64,000 nt of DNA, from assembly GCA_013368315.1 (NCBI GenBank), contig JAACJM010000033.1:496001-560000 (forward strand). The letters are read 5' to 3'. Source of the DNA: Tetrapyrgos nigripes (taxonomy: Eukaryota; Basidiomycota; Agaricomycetes; Agaricales; Campanellaceae). The notes beneath the pieces were generated by a model. The model made no database searches, had not been told where the DNA came from, and saw only the letters and a program-made list of their open reading frames with translations. The translations under genes and the position numbers were made by a program. Below are positions 20,781 to 32,720 of the stretch, piece after piece. Each line of letters opens with the position of its first letter. Within the stretch, counting starts at the first letter, position 1.

Positions 20781-21580
20781 GATGGAAGGCAGGAATGAAG
20801 TGTTCCTTGAAAGAGCTCTGGGACCCATCTTTCCATCCCTATGAGTTTACAGGCACGATGTTTGTGCTGTTTCATCATGGGCATACTTGGTGTAAGTACC
20901 TTCACTTTCCTTTCAAAGGATTCTCAAATACTGATTGGATTTTTTCCAGTAGCTCCCAAAGATTTCACTAAGCACAGGTCCATTGGCAACTGGGACTTTT
21001 TTATCTAGGCATTGTTGATGCCCTGATGTGACTGTCATCGTTGTCATTGACTTTGTCACTGAGTACAATTTTGTCTTGGTCACGCAGAGGGTAAATCATT
21101 TTTGGTAGTATTGAACACTATTCTTTGTTGTCTTCCTTGTGGACTTTAGTTGATTATGTATTTTCTGTTGTATTGCTATTTTCTTGTTTTTGTATATGAA
21201 ATGTATGAATGCGTGCACCACGTGCTGTCCTTCTTGAATCTTTGTGCGAAAATAGGCTGAATGTCAAAATTTGCAAAACCAGAAATGAGTCAATGACAAA
21301 TAATGATGAAAGAGTTCGAGAATATAGGAATATGATGAGAGAACTTGAATCTAGTTGGTACATCCATCTTGATCTTCTATTGGACCAGGTACAAGACATA
21401 AAACCTTCCAAAGGTTATCTGTGTCGAATTTCATTAACAGTTGATAGAGAAATATGGTTGAAGGCCCAAAGGGTGTAAGGTGGTGAAAATCCTTCTAAGG
21501 ATTTCCAAATCCAGCTTCCCGATCACCTTTTCCAAATATGATAGCATACGTAGCCTTAATATTGCAGCCTTGTATTCCTA
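20781..21580. other. No recognisable gene
   Basis: AT-rich sequence with several TTTTCCAG-like splice remnants (about 20,945), suggesting more of the decayed gene to the left. A short plus frame at 21209-21478 has no recognisable motif. Confidence 0.4.
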
Positions 21581-21589
21581 GTTAATCCA

Positions 21590-22988
21590 CCAGAGAAAAG
21601 GGGTATGTGACACATGTGTGCCAAATGTTATTTGTCTGTTTTTGCACAATATCCAAGCCATAGTTGTCTGAAAAGGATTCAAGAATCCCTCTAAGGGTTT
21701 CCGGTCATCAAGAACCCTGCCAAAGGTCTTGATCTTCCCTAGATTCCCTAAGAGTTGACTTCCATAGGCATACCAGATTCTTGTGGCAGAGACTCTTCTG
21801 TGGTTTCCCTCATAAACATGTTCATAGCGTCTGGCTGAATGGTTGATCTGTTGAACTATCCAAGTAGCTTCATCTGTGAATCCTCCAATGCATAATGTGT
21901 TGACATAATGATCCATCTGAATAATGTCTTCTCACATAGTGGGTCGGGTGTATCCTCCATCCCAAAATTGCCTTTCAATGTTTCCCATAAGATTGTGAGT
22001 TACGAGCATATGTGGTCATATGAGATCTCTTCCCGTAATTGGGAATCGAGCTTGATGCTGCCTAGTGTATTCATTCATGTACCTAGCAGGGTTCACATAT
22101 TCACCCAGAGGTTCATTGTTCCTGAGTCTTTCAACTGCCCTTGGATTTCACCAAATCATGTCTCTGATCCAACATTGTAAGGCTCTTTGATTATCCAGGT
22201 CATGAGTTAACTCAGTGTCCAACTGGTTACTGGTGATTAATGCTAATGCCTCCATGTACTCAGTGGCAATGATAGCTTCCATGGTGAATAATAAGTCTCA
22301 TGCGGGAATTGCATAATGGTTAATGGCATCCTCATCAAGGATATGCATTTGTTGAAATTCAGTCAAAATCCCTTGAGAGGCATCTCAGTATAGGTTGATG
22401 CATTCTTCTAGAGTGAGTATAGCTCCTACTCCTTCTGAAGGATTTTGAACAAATGCAAAGCCTTCCCATGAGTGTAAAGCATAGGATATGATTGGCCAAA
22501 GAATGTGGATATGATAGATTTGGATGATATAAGTCTTGAAGTCGAATGATGTCTGAATATGGTTAAACATAACGTTCCTGTGAACCAAATATGAGATGAT
22601 CAACCAGATAACCCACCCAGCAGTTCTGATCAACCAATCAAGCACTGACACTGTGCCCCTAAAACCAGCAGTGTCCCATCATAACATACTGTAGCCAATA
22701 TACCCCTGTCTGGAAAGGTGTCAACAGCCAATATGTGACTACAGGCAATGCTCTTTACTGATGAGCAGCACCAACAACCCCCAACAATGATGCAAAGAAG
22801 TAGTGAGTTCCTAAGGAAAATGTTGATGTCTGATGGCAGTACCTGAGGTGCTCAAAGAGGTTCTCAAACGAGTCGACCCCTCCTCGAGGTTTTTGGTACT
22901 GACAGAAAAGGAAGAATAAAGGATAGGATAGGTTTGATAAAGATAATTGAATGAATTCCCCCAAATGATGATGGGAGAATTGATCTTC
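21590..22988 (-). pseudogene. Degenerate internal (Gag-like) region of the minus-strand LTR element
   Basis: Starting next to the LTR end at 22,989, the minus strand shows a chain of frames broken by stops: MTEDQFSHHHLGEF (22,994), then about 22,651-22,385 (LILWPII-type aromatic stretch, ILTLEECINLY), then 21,916-21,578 (MDHYVNTLCIGGFTDEATW). Position after a 5' LTR and the order of helical segments suggest gag. I find no enzyme motif, so the call rests mainly on context. Confidence 0.4.
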
Positions 22989-25172
22989 TGTCATGAACCC
23001 TTGAGCTGGGCTAGCCTCTCAATGCCAAATGGGCTCGTTGATGAGGGGAGAATGCCCCAGGAGGAGTCTGGAACCTAGGGGTGGCTTCAGCAAGAGGGAG
23101 TGACACTACTCACCCACTAATGCTAAGCCTACGAGACCAACGATCTGAGCTGCTGGCAGATCAGTCTACACCCCTGTACAGCAACTGAGATGACAACAAG
23201 GAACTAGATCAAGGAGAACGACAATGTAGAACAAGAATCCCTGTAAAGGATACGAGACAACTGTGATTCCTGAGAGAGTCGTCCAACTAGATTCACTGCG
23301 CACAAGTGTAGTGCACATATTCCTTGATTCACAATGCAGAACAAGCAGAGAAGAATGAGAGGAAACAACAACAAGATCAATTCTGAGGCTTGAGTACAGG
23401 AAAACACTACCTATATGATATGAGTAGTGAAACCAACTCCTGTATCAAGACTCCACAACTAACTATGATGCTCCTATAACTAATATACTAAACGATTGCA
23501 AGTCCCAAACAGTAAATAGAATAAACAAATCAAATGTTAAACAACGAATATAGATGTGGAGTGATAAATAGAATGAATGATTGACATAATAAATGAAATG
23601 GAAATAGAATAGGGTGAGGGCACACATAGGTATAATTTAAAAACGGTATAGGGAAATCTGCGGGTACCCCATGCGGGTCTGCGGGTGGGCTGCGGGTACC
23701 ATTAAATATTTGAGTTCAGCATTCTATGGCATACATACGAGCATTTGTAACATAGTAGAGAGACATAAAGTAGAGAGACATAAAAGTGAATATAGAGCTT
23801 GTAGATAGACTTCAACGAAGTGTAGTGAAACTCAAATGTACATGGATAAGCACAGCCACTCACTCCTATCTGCAGTAGTCTCATTCCTAACTCGAGTATT
23901 TCTCTACAAAGCAGCCTAGATATTTTTGCCAAAAGCTTATTGCATGCACTAGAGACTATTTCCATTCTCTGCATGCCAATATTCTATGAATTATGTACCC
24001 AAATTACCCTTCGACTTGAAATGAAGTCTGCATCAATAAAACTCTTCATGATTCACAGTGTAAATGCAACATACTCATTCTAATACATCACTGAGTCAAT
24101 GTTTCAAGTGTTCAATAAAGTAATTTGTTCATCCAATTCTAGAAAAGTCAAGATTAATGTGAATTCAGCCCAAGGTTTACTAGAATTTATGATAGAAATT
24201 TACTTCTACACATTGAGCATGTCAAGGTACTGGCTATTAGTACAGAAGCTACAGCATTCCTTGTTTTTAAACTGTTAGATGTTGTGTGGATGTTAGTAAT
24301 GCTCACGAATGGTACCCGCAGTGGCTGTGCACATGCGGGTACCCATGCGGGTACCTATGCGGGTACTATGTTTCTTGCCTTGATGTTGTATGAAAGTCCG
24401 TTGAAGAGAATGAACGGCTATTTGCACATACATACTACTGTCCTGGCATGAATGAAAGCTCAGTCTCTCTGACCAAAAAAAATCCAGAAGAAATCCGAAA
24501 AAAAAATAAATAGAAAATGTCAAATCTGGCCTTAGATTTTTTGGCTGTGATTTGTGACTGAACTGCCTTTCATGCTGGTACACTAACCTGCCTGCTAAAG
24601 TAGCATCAACAGCGGGCCGTATGATGCTTTTACCAAGCCATTTCTACAAAAAGAATATTCTATGCAACTAAGGCTATGTAACGTTGGATACTCATACTTA
24701 CAAGCAGTCCCATTTGCAGAGAAGGGCAAAAGTAAGTGCAGAGTGGGTCAGAAAGTGTCAATGATAGGTGATGCTGAGTCTTGCATATACCACGTAAATC
24801 CCATCATTTTTGTATGAATGATTTTACCTCAATACCCACAGCGCGTTCTGTTCTTTGTGAAATTGCTACACAACAGACTCTGCATTTTGAAAGGACTATC
24901 TACACAATAAAAAGAGCAATTAGAAGGCTTAATCAACTAAGATTCTACATGATAAGCAAAGGGTAATGGGTACCCGCATCACCCGCATCACCCGCATGTA
25001 CCTGCTGTGTACCCGCATGGGGTACCCGCAGATTTCTGATACCCGATTTAAAAACCCTCTGAGAGTTTTTGGGCTTAGGCAGTGAATGATGTAAGAATGA
25101 CAGATATGGAAATATGAAGGAGTGCATGGGTACAGCATGTGCTGAAGGTGGCTGAGACAAGGATTTCTGACA
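22989..25172 (-). repeat. 5' LTR copy carrying a nested hAT-like element
   Basis: On the minus strand it starts TGTCAGAAATCC-like at 25,172 and ends GGGTTCATGACA at 22,989. Segments 23,028-23,635 and 25,050-25,172 match 1-686 almost base for base. The 1.4-kb gap between them is the insertion at 23,644-25,045. No 5-bp duplication flanks it, so it is not a solo LTR. Without the insert the LTR is about 770 bp. Confidence 0.75.
23644..25045. mobile_element. Non-autonomous hAT-like DNA transposon, 1,402 bp
   Basis: ATTTAAAAA flanks both ends (23635-23643 and 25046-25054). The related LTR at 1-686 shows the empty site. Terminal inverted repeats of about 35 bp share AAATCTGCGGGTACCCC and ATGCGGGT. 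Copies of GCGGGTA / TACCCGC cluster at both ends and once near 24,310-24,366, as subterminal repeats do. An 8-9 base duplication fits hAT. Only short meaningless frames occur inside, so it depends on a transposase elsewhere. Confidence 0.85.
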
Positions 25173-25201
25173 TAATGAGGTTCGTCACCTTGCCATAAAG
25201 T

Positions 25202-26023
25202 TTAGGCTGTGAATGATGATGAGGATGGCCAATGAAGGAAATAGCAAGAGAAAAAACATACATAGTACAGTTGCATATACACGCTGTTCAAAATCATGTC
25301 CTTCTCCCATCCTTCAGCAGTTGGCAGAGCACCCATCTTGGTTGTCAGCTGGTTCATTAGAAACCTTGCCTTCCAGTTGTCCCACCAAAGAAGTTTGTAA
25401 CGCATCCCTTTCGCACTATGCAGTGTCACAGGGTCTCCGGAGCCCAAGTCTCCTGTGATCAATGTTGCCCCACACAAATCATCCTTTGCCTCCTCCCATC
25501 CTTCAATCAAACTCAGACACCATACACCCAATGAACCAGTTCTTTCTTCTCTACTACTCCCTTCTTGTTACTCATCGTCCCTCTATCCTTCTCATGTACT
25601 GTCCTATGCACCAGTGTCCTATGAAGAACTCCAGTTTTCGCGAATTCACCAGACCGCAGATGACCCAGTGCAAGGAGAGAGTAAGGGAGGTAATGATTGT
25701 TGCGCCTGTCATTGGTGAGGAGTCAGTTGGAGTGGAAGACCTAGATGCTGGGGTCGAGCTATGTGAAGAGCCATGGGTGGGGTAGAGTTTGTAGAAGGCC
25801 ATGGACGTCTGGGCTCAGGCTCAGGGTAGAATGGAACCCGATGAGCACGTAGCAACTGTCCCTCTTCCTGCCAGTTTTTTAGTACACGTATTTCGTTGGC
25901 GAAGTGTTGTCGCCAGGACCAATTTCGAGGGCGTCTTCCCCATTTATACACCGGAGGACTAAACCCAACCCTCTTACACAACCCCCTCCAAACGCCTTCA
26001 TCTCTACTCAGTTTGTTCCACAC
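25202..26023 (-). pseudogene. Truncated F-box / WD40 protein pseudogene
   Basis: From 26,023 the minus strand reads MWNKLSRDEGVWRGLCKRVG, then SWRQHFANEIRVLKNW and LLRAHRV. This is the back half of an F-box followed by the linker seen in Cdc4/Fbxw-type proteins. After a frame change (about 25,800) come ITSLTLSLHWVICGLVNSR, and after another (25,531) GVWCLSLIEG and LITGDLGSGDP, resembling the first WD40 blades. The front of the F-box is missing upstream. The rest of the propeller is missing where the LTR element begins at 25,172. Such proteins are substrate adaptors of SCF ubiquitin ligases; this copy cannot work. Confidence 0.6.
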
Positions 26024-27048
26024 TTATAACATTTCCAGCGTGTGGCTATGCTCGATAGCTTTACCATTCAGTCGGCAAATTCCATACTGTGCCGATATGC
26101 CGCTCCCTTATTTTGGGCCTAGCGTGCCACGCGCAGCAATGGCCCACATTTCCCTCGTCGGGTTATAAGAGCGGGTCCCTTCAAGAAGCCGGCGAAGCAT
26201 ACATATCTCGTATCATTGTGCGAGGACACTAATCTTGCCGCTATCTAAGCTAAGCGTGTCACTATTCAACCCAAGGATCTCACCAGAATGTTTAGGTCTG
26301 ACCTTATTGGATTTCATTTTGCGCTTTTGCCTTGATAAAACACTGGCAGTATCTAGTCTCGTCGAACCAGACTGACGATACACAGATAGTCGTGTGTATG
26401 TAGTGTGGTTATTTGTCATAGGGACGAGCCGCGCCAGGATTTTGCTGAGATAAGCTAGATATTTCCCGCGGTCTCTTTCCACAAATCTGAATATTATTGC
26501 TCTACTATTAGTACTTTAAACTAGATAGATGACAGCAGGAGACTGATAGCTAGTACATTGGAAATTTTGGAAGCGAGGTGTAGCCGAAGTCTTGAGGTTT
26601 AGGTGCTGAAAGCGCCAAGCGGCACTACCCGGCATTTATCCAGCAACTACATGTAAGCGTAACCAGTCGGCACAAACGAACCTCTCTATGGCAAAATTTT
26701 CTTCAATTTTTCTCATACGATGAAGATAACAGAGTTACAATGCTATCTACCGGCTCTACGGCATATTGAGAGGTGCAATTCTACAGTCTAATGACCGACC
26801 AAAATCGTGGGAGCGTCATTAGCTTATGTAACAAGCTCTGGCGCGGCCCCATCTCACAAAAGTAAACTAGACTAGGCAGTATCCTACATGTACATCATTA
26901 TAACGATGCACTGCCTCACCTCTTCTAATGACCAATCAGAGGGGCCGCCGACCGGCCGTACGTCGACTGATTCTCAAGTTGTATTCAGCTCATGTACTTT
27001 GGGGAGTGGGGAGAGAAGTGCCACTTATTTACTCTAATAGACACAGTA
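26024..27048. other. Intergenic, no gene seen
   Basis: A minus frame at 26213-26482 lacks motifs and splice context. The stretch is the 3' flank of the transcription factor gene and should include its terminator. Confidence 0.5.
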
Positions 27049-30000
27049 TCACTGAGACATAAACGAGCGTAACAGATCATCTACGTTAGCAATGTACGCG
27101 TCCCAGTCACTGATATGTAAAAAATTTCAGAACAGCCAAGATCGCAATATATGATGGATTTCACGTACCTGTTCATAGTCGTAGGGTCGCTATCGGAGGA
27201 GCTTGATTCTGCGAACATTGTTTGCCCCATTTGCTGAGAAGGTAAATTCAAGTTCTGAGTCGATGGTCCTGCACAAATAAAAAGGTTGCAAGGGTTCAAT
27301 TGTTTATATCAGTTGAAAGTTGACCGAGCTCACTAGATCCCTGAGCCGAGAACAACGAAGTCATGACGGTTTGCGAATAACCAGGTACCATGCTACCAAG
27401 ACTCCAATTATTTGTTGGGCTGGGCAGCTCGCCCAGGTGCTGGTTCTGCACCATATTATTGCCGGTGCCACTGGGATCCTGATTGTTCGTGTTCGAGTAG
27501 TTGTGCTCAGGCTGCCAGTGGCCGAAACCATGTCCAGATAAAAGGCTACTGACACTGCTACTACCATCACCGCCGGCGCCGGTGCCAGTAACTGGCCCCC
27601 CACTACCAGTTTTAAACAACTCAGTCATCCAGATATCACTCAAATTGATAAAATACTGGGCATCACCAAAAGGATCAAACGGTTCGTGGAGGGGTAGGCT
27701 ACCCAATTCGCTAGAGCGTAAAGGAAGGTTGAAGATGGGGTCGATGTTGAGAGTGGTAGTGCCGTGGCTAGTGCCTTGGAGAGGGAGGGTCATGGAAGTG
27801 ATTGCGGAGAATGCAGATGAGGATGTGGAGGGTGGAATGTTGCCAGTTCCATTGCCATAGGCGGATTGTCCCGAAGCCAAGGCGGATACTCGATGAGTAC
27901 CCGCTATCTTTCGAGGTTCTCCAGAGCCTGAGAATGATGGTGACGACGAAGACGAAGTGGAATTTGGCGAAGAGCCTGGTTGTTTTCCACCAGTGGAAGA
28001 ATCATCCTTGGAGTCCCGGTAGCGTTTGAGACATCTATCAAAGGGTTCTGGGCGGTAGAGGTTGCTAGCGGCAAGCATTTCGCGGATGATATCACTGGGA
28101 AAGAGAGAGACGTTGTTCAATTTTGCTCATCACCTTGGCAGAACAAGTTGCATCGAAAGACGTAACGTACCAGTGGGTCCCTGCGGTCTGCCAGCTGGGA
28201 TGAAATGTCCAGATTATTAGCTTCTTTTTTTGCCAAGGCATGAATGTATAAGACATACCGTGCCTCATACGAACGAATCATTCCAATGCATTTATATACG
28301 TCTACTAGTTCCTTATTCGTATCCGGCGTAGTCCGAAGATGTTTTCCTCTCCATGCATTTAGGATAAGAACGATCGCAACGTCCCAGAACGTTACCTGAT
28401 ATTCAACCAAAACTCGTCCATTAACCAGATCGTCTGGAGGTCGATTCGATTCGATACACTTACGAGAACGCTAGGAAGCGGTAAAAATCCACGACGTTGT
28501 TGTACCTCCATAACATGACAAGCCGATCTTGCTGCGTTGGCACAAATAGCCATTGAAGGGAAGGTGACTTCTGAAGCGGCACCGGGACGAGGGATGAAGG
28601 GTCTGTGAATGAGGATTTGGATCCAGTAGTAGTTGACGTAGAGAGATACTGATTGGTGGAAGAAGTCAATGTCTTCTCTGTTTGGATCCCATTTGACTAA
28701 TAAGTGGCCGGGATCGAGTTATAAACAATGGTGACGGATTGGAGAAAGAAAGAAAGGTCCTCACAATGCTCAGGTATAGTGCCTATCCAATTGTCCAACA
28801 TCGAATCGAGCTTGGATACCATTCGTTGGCTCCATTCCAAATCTGATATACCCATCATAGTCCATGTTTCGGAGCGTCTGGTTAAGTACTGTTGGGGTTA
28901 GGTTAATTCAGGTTAGTGGCAGTTTGCACTAGTATCATTTGTTGCAAGGGACTTACGATAGTCTTTTGAGCCATGTTTAGAATATCAAGGAGCCTCAAGA
29001 GTGTAACGAAGTAGACCAAATTAGACGGACGCCCAGGAGGTTGTTTAAAAGCCAGCTCTGGATCAGGGTGTTCCCAGTATTCGTCGCCGCATTGGACAGG
29101 TAGGTCGATATCAAAGCTAGAGGTTGAGGATTCGGAAGTCATAACCGTCAGATAGTGGTCGGTTGTTAGAGAACTTGATAGAAAGAGATGCGTACTCATC
29201 GGAAGATATAGCTCTAGGACGGCCCATGAAAGCGCTAGCGTATATATCCCAAACATAGAGTACCCAAAACACCCTCTTCCACAGCTCTCCTTCGATAGTT
29301 GGTTTCTGACCCTGCCTGCGCCTGTGAGCACCGACTTCTTGTACTAAACGGATCCCAACGGCGATTTGGACCCAGACTGCGTCGGGAGTGGAAGTTGCTT
29401 GGAGGAACAAGATGGAGATCTGCAACATAACAGGAATCAGCGGTGATGAATTGATGAGTCGGGAGTTAGTGCAAAAGATACTCACGCATATGGTCTGCAG
29501 CTGATAAAGAGAAGGCGCGGCCAAGTATGTGGTTGGGATTGGTCTAATCTGTCTAAAGTACTTCCAGCCCGCACTAAATTCCGGTGCCTCTGGCTCTAAT
29601 ACCGCGGGATCATCGCAGTATCTAGATCCCAAGGCACATACTCCGAGAAGGACCCAGCCAAAATTACGATTACGGAGATGCATGCCTTCAGCGATAGAGC
29701 GGTCAAAAGTAGGACGGTGGAGGACGGGAAAGTATTGGTTGTAATTGACGAAGTACAGGTCGATGAGTTTCTTCATCAAATCGGTCTCTGGAAAAACGAG
29801 AGGTTTGAGGTCTTCTTGAGGAGGAATTTGCCACTGACGGGCGTGATTGATGTGAGTAACCATCTCCGGAAACACTGGTTAGTCGACGTCGATAGAAACA
29901 CTTACTGGATAGACGGCCCAAAACTCTGGGCGTCTTGTCTTGATCAAATAACGGACATCGGAGGATGGAACGTCTTGGGGTAGATGTGTGTCATTCATCA

Positions 30001-30816
30001 CGTTTCTGACTAGAGTCAGTGAACTAGAGGGGCCAAAATGACGCTTGAAGGATTGGTCCAGGACGAGACGTTTGAGCTGTTCAGACAATCCTTCTAAAGA
30101 ATGTGCATCCTGTTCCTCTGATTCGCCTGATAATACATTTTGTTGACTCCAGAAAGGGAACGCGGGAATGGGCTTTGAGGAACGATCCTGTCTTTCCGAT
30201 GAGGCTTCTGCAGTTTTAGCTATTAATGTCTGTTGAAGCTCATCAAGCTCTTCTTCCAGCTTCCTAACATAGGTGGCTAGGTCTTTGAAAAGCTGCAATA
30301 CTGCCTCAGGAGTATCAGGTGCCTCAAACGGTTTCGTGGTCGACAGTATCGCAGATACTGTGAACCGAATCGACTTTGACCCGCGAGGTTTGCTGATTAC
30401 TGCGTGAGTAGGAGAAGAAAAAGATTTCTGAATACATACCCAATCGGAGGACCTCGTTTCTGCATTCCAAGAAGATGAGATTCGCTATTATCATGGCTAT
30501 ACTGACTCACCTTCTTTATAGTTGCCAATACATGAGTACAGTCTATTTCCAGAGAAACACAGCGTGTACAGCTATTTCCGTGCATTTTCGCGCTATCACC
30601 TTTGATAGCACTTGAGTCTTGGATTGCCTTCAGTCATCGGATGAACCTACACTTGACTACGTGGAAGAACAGCGAGGTTTTTGACGGTTGGTATGTTACA
30701 GCTTTCTAGAAGTTGGCAAGTTACTTACCTTTCTTCTTTCTGCATTCGTCGCACGCATTTTGCAGCCTTCGTTTCTTGGTTGAGCCGGACCTTGACATGT
30801 CTTCCTCGTTGGACAT
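27049..30816 (-). CDS. Zinc-cluster transcription factor with Fungal_trans domain (14 exons, 957 aa)
   Basis: Exons (plus coordinates): 30729-30816, 30511-30617, 30440-30459, 29906-30392, 29486-29833, 29196-29419, 28957-29116, 28765-28888, 28464-28696, 28259-28395, 28171-28194, 27334-28094, 27169-27268, 27049-27109. All introns are GT-AG and all phases join without a stop. The N-terminus has CDECRKKK and CTRCVSLEIDC (zinc cluster) and RGPP. A helix pair follows (LATYVRKLEEELDELQ). The Fungal_trans domain has QYFPVLHRPTF, GRPRAISSD, DFDIDLPVQCGDEYW and ILIHRPF. A Ser/Gly/Asn-rich region (about 650-930) and the C-terminus DWDAYIANVDDLL follow. Role: nuclear sequence-specific regulator; targets unknown. 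The third cluster Cys is missing in either plausible exon-2 start (30617 or 30599). Confidence 0.93.
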
Positions 30817-32010
30817 GGAGGCTTGAAGCAAGTTGTACGATGAGGGTTACGTACTACTCAAGGTATTGCACTGCCTCGGCGCTTAATATAATTGTATAGG
30901 CAACTCGGAGCGCTCCGCAGCAAGGGTGATTCAGGAAGCTTGCTGAAACAAGTTGAGCTAAGTATGGAAGACAAGGGACAATAGTGGATCGTGAAAACCA
31001 TACGTTTGTCATTATATTAGGGGCAGCTGTTTGGTCTTGTGTTTTTTGAAAGCTTTTGCCTCCCCTTTGTTCTCGTGACCTTTTCCGAACAAATCCGCTC
31101 GAGAGTCGTGCAAAAAAGCCTTTTTTGGCCCGATACTGTTCTCGAGGCACAACAAATAAAAGGGAAAGAGGAAAGAAGAAGAGGAGGAAGAGAGAAGGAC
31201 TCACTAACCTATAAGCAGCTTTGGTGTACCTCTAGGTCTTTATCTTGCGAGTAGTTCGGAGCGCGGGTTAATTCAGTGCCGCCGGCCATCAAAGCTCCAT
31301 GCAAAACGAAATGGGGAAAGGTGCCACTGCTTCGCATGGCAAGGTACGAGGCCCTTTTTCCTGTTGAGAGTATCTACATGTGTGTTCAAGTACTAGAGGG
31401 CTTATTCAATCAATTATCTTGTATTCCTTAGCAGATCATACTACTATTTACATGCAGATACGCAAATGGTACTCAAATGCAGCGGCGGCGACTCAGAGAT
31501 TGATGAAGAGGGAAGGACAAAGTCTGGAGCAATAGAGCTAATGAAAGAAACAAAAAGATAGTGAAGCTTTAAACCATGGTGACTACTAAGGAGCCTTCTT
31601 CGCTGGGTAAGATTTGAAGCCGTCACAATGCAGGCCATATGAGATAGATCATGGCAGTATACGAAGATAGAAAGAGAGTAGGGTTGGACATTATGATTGG
31701 GGAAAAAAGAAAAAGAAAGAAAAAGGGGAAGAAATCAAAGACTCAATGATCCAGAGTACATCACTCAATCATACCAATACTCATTGTTGTCTTTGACATT
31801 CCCCACTCCACTCTCGTTCTCACTCAAGGTGGGCTCCGATTGACAATTCACAAGGCCGAACATTCGTCCCCTGTAGCTTTGTAAAAGACAAGTTTATTTG
31901 ATGGCAACTTTCTAAGATTCCCTGTAAAGGCGGAAGAGAGAGGCAAATTTCATGTTAATAAAAGAGGAATGTCATTGTCACAGACTACATACCTACAAAT
32001 ATGATTATCT
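30817..32010. other. Upstream region of the transcription factor gene, no gene seen
   Basis: This holds the promoter and 5' UTR of the minus-strand gene. Small frames (31039-31254 plus, 31444-31638 minus) lack features of real genes. The part near 31,690-31,740 is very A-rich (AAAAAAGAAAAAGAAAGAAA). Confidence 0.45.
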
Positions 32011-32720
32011 GTCAACGTGGTTGAGAATATCGCTCTCATACTCCCTGCAGTGAGTTGATGGCAACATCCAGAACGCCACTTCTAAGAAAACTGTCAACGT
32101 CAAAAACCATTAACGCCAGTTGCAAAAAAAAAGAAGCGAAGAAGGAAGTCCAGAAAACTGAAGAAATATGATGAGGACGCAACGTACTAGCTACACAATC
32201 ACTGATACCAATACCTTGTACTCTTATAGCCGCAGCCATGTCTGAAGGCTCCCTGAACGAATAATCCGTTGTTACACTAACTTCTCCTGATGCTGTACCA
32301 TCTATTCCGTCATCGTTTCGTTGAAAGAAGTTTTCGCCCCAGTTGTGATGGGAACTAGGAAAACTACTTCAGGGGTTTAGCTGGGTGTCGTAATGTAGCA
32401 GACAGATAGGGTAGTAAGGGAGACATTTGGCGAGATGGAAGGGGGAGTTCTCGGCACAGCGTAGCGACAACCAGTAGTGATAGCAAACTGGGTCTGCCAA
32501 GGGCTCACTTAGGTTCATCCTCGTAAATCTTCGCTTTCAACGTGTCAATAGTAGTCCAGTTTAGGTGGCCACGTTTGCTGATAGTGCATACATGAGGACA
32601 CTGTATAAAGATGACCAGGAGCCAGGAGGAGTCAGGAGGAGTCAATGAAGAATGGATGGTGATGGTTGCAGACTGAGAGCTCGATGGTTGAGAGATGACG
32701 CATCGATGATGACGTGGTTG
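32011..32720 (-). CDS. Possible small multi-exon gene, unrecognised
   Basis: Coding-like segments with fitting splice sites run down the minus strand. A candidate start MTSTTTSSSMRHLS is at about 32,710. An exon after TTTATACAG (about 32,600) encodes CPHVCTISKRGHLNWTTIDT. Another (about 32,345-32,190) encodes SHHNWGENFFQRNDDGIDG and EPSDMAAAIRVQGIG. A last one follows GTTGACAG (about 32,090) and ends ILNHVDR-stop near 32,010. The joins between the first exons are unresolved. The composition looks like protein, but I recognise no family. Confidence 0.35.

Noticed and set aside
23028..25175. Reading the second LTR copy as a solo LTR
   Set aside because: The flanks share no 5-base duplication, and coding-like remains follow on the 5'-LTR side. 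A 5' LTR of a decayed element fits better.
26213..26482. 89-codon minus frame downstream of the transcription factor
   Set aside because: No motif, and it lies in the 3' flank without splice signals.
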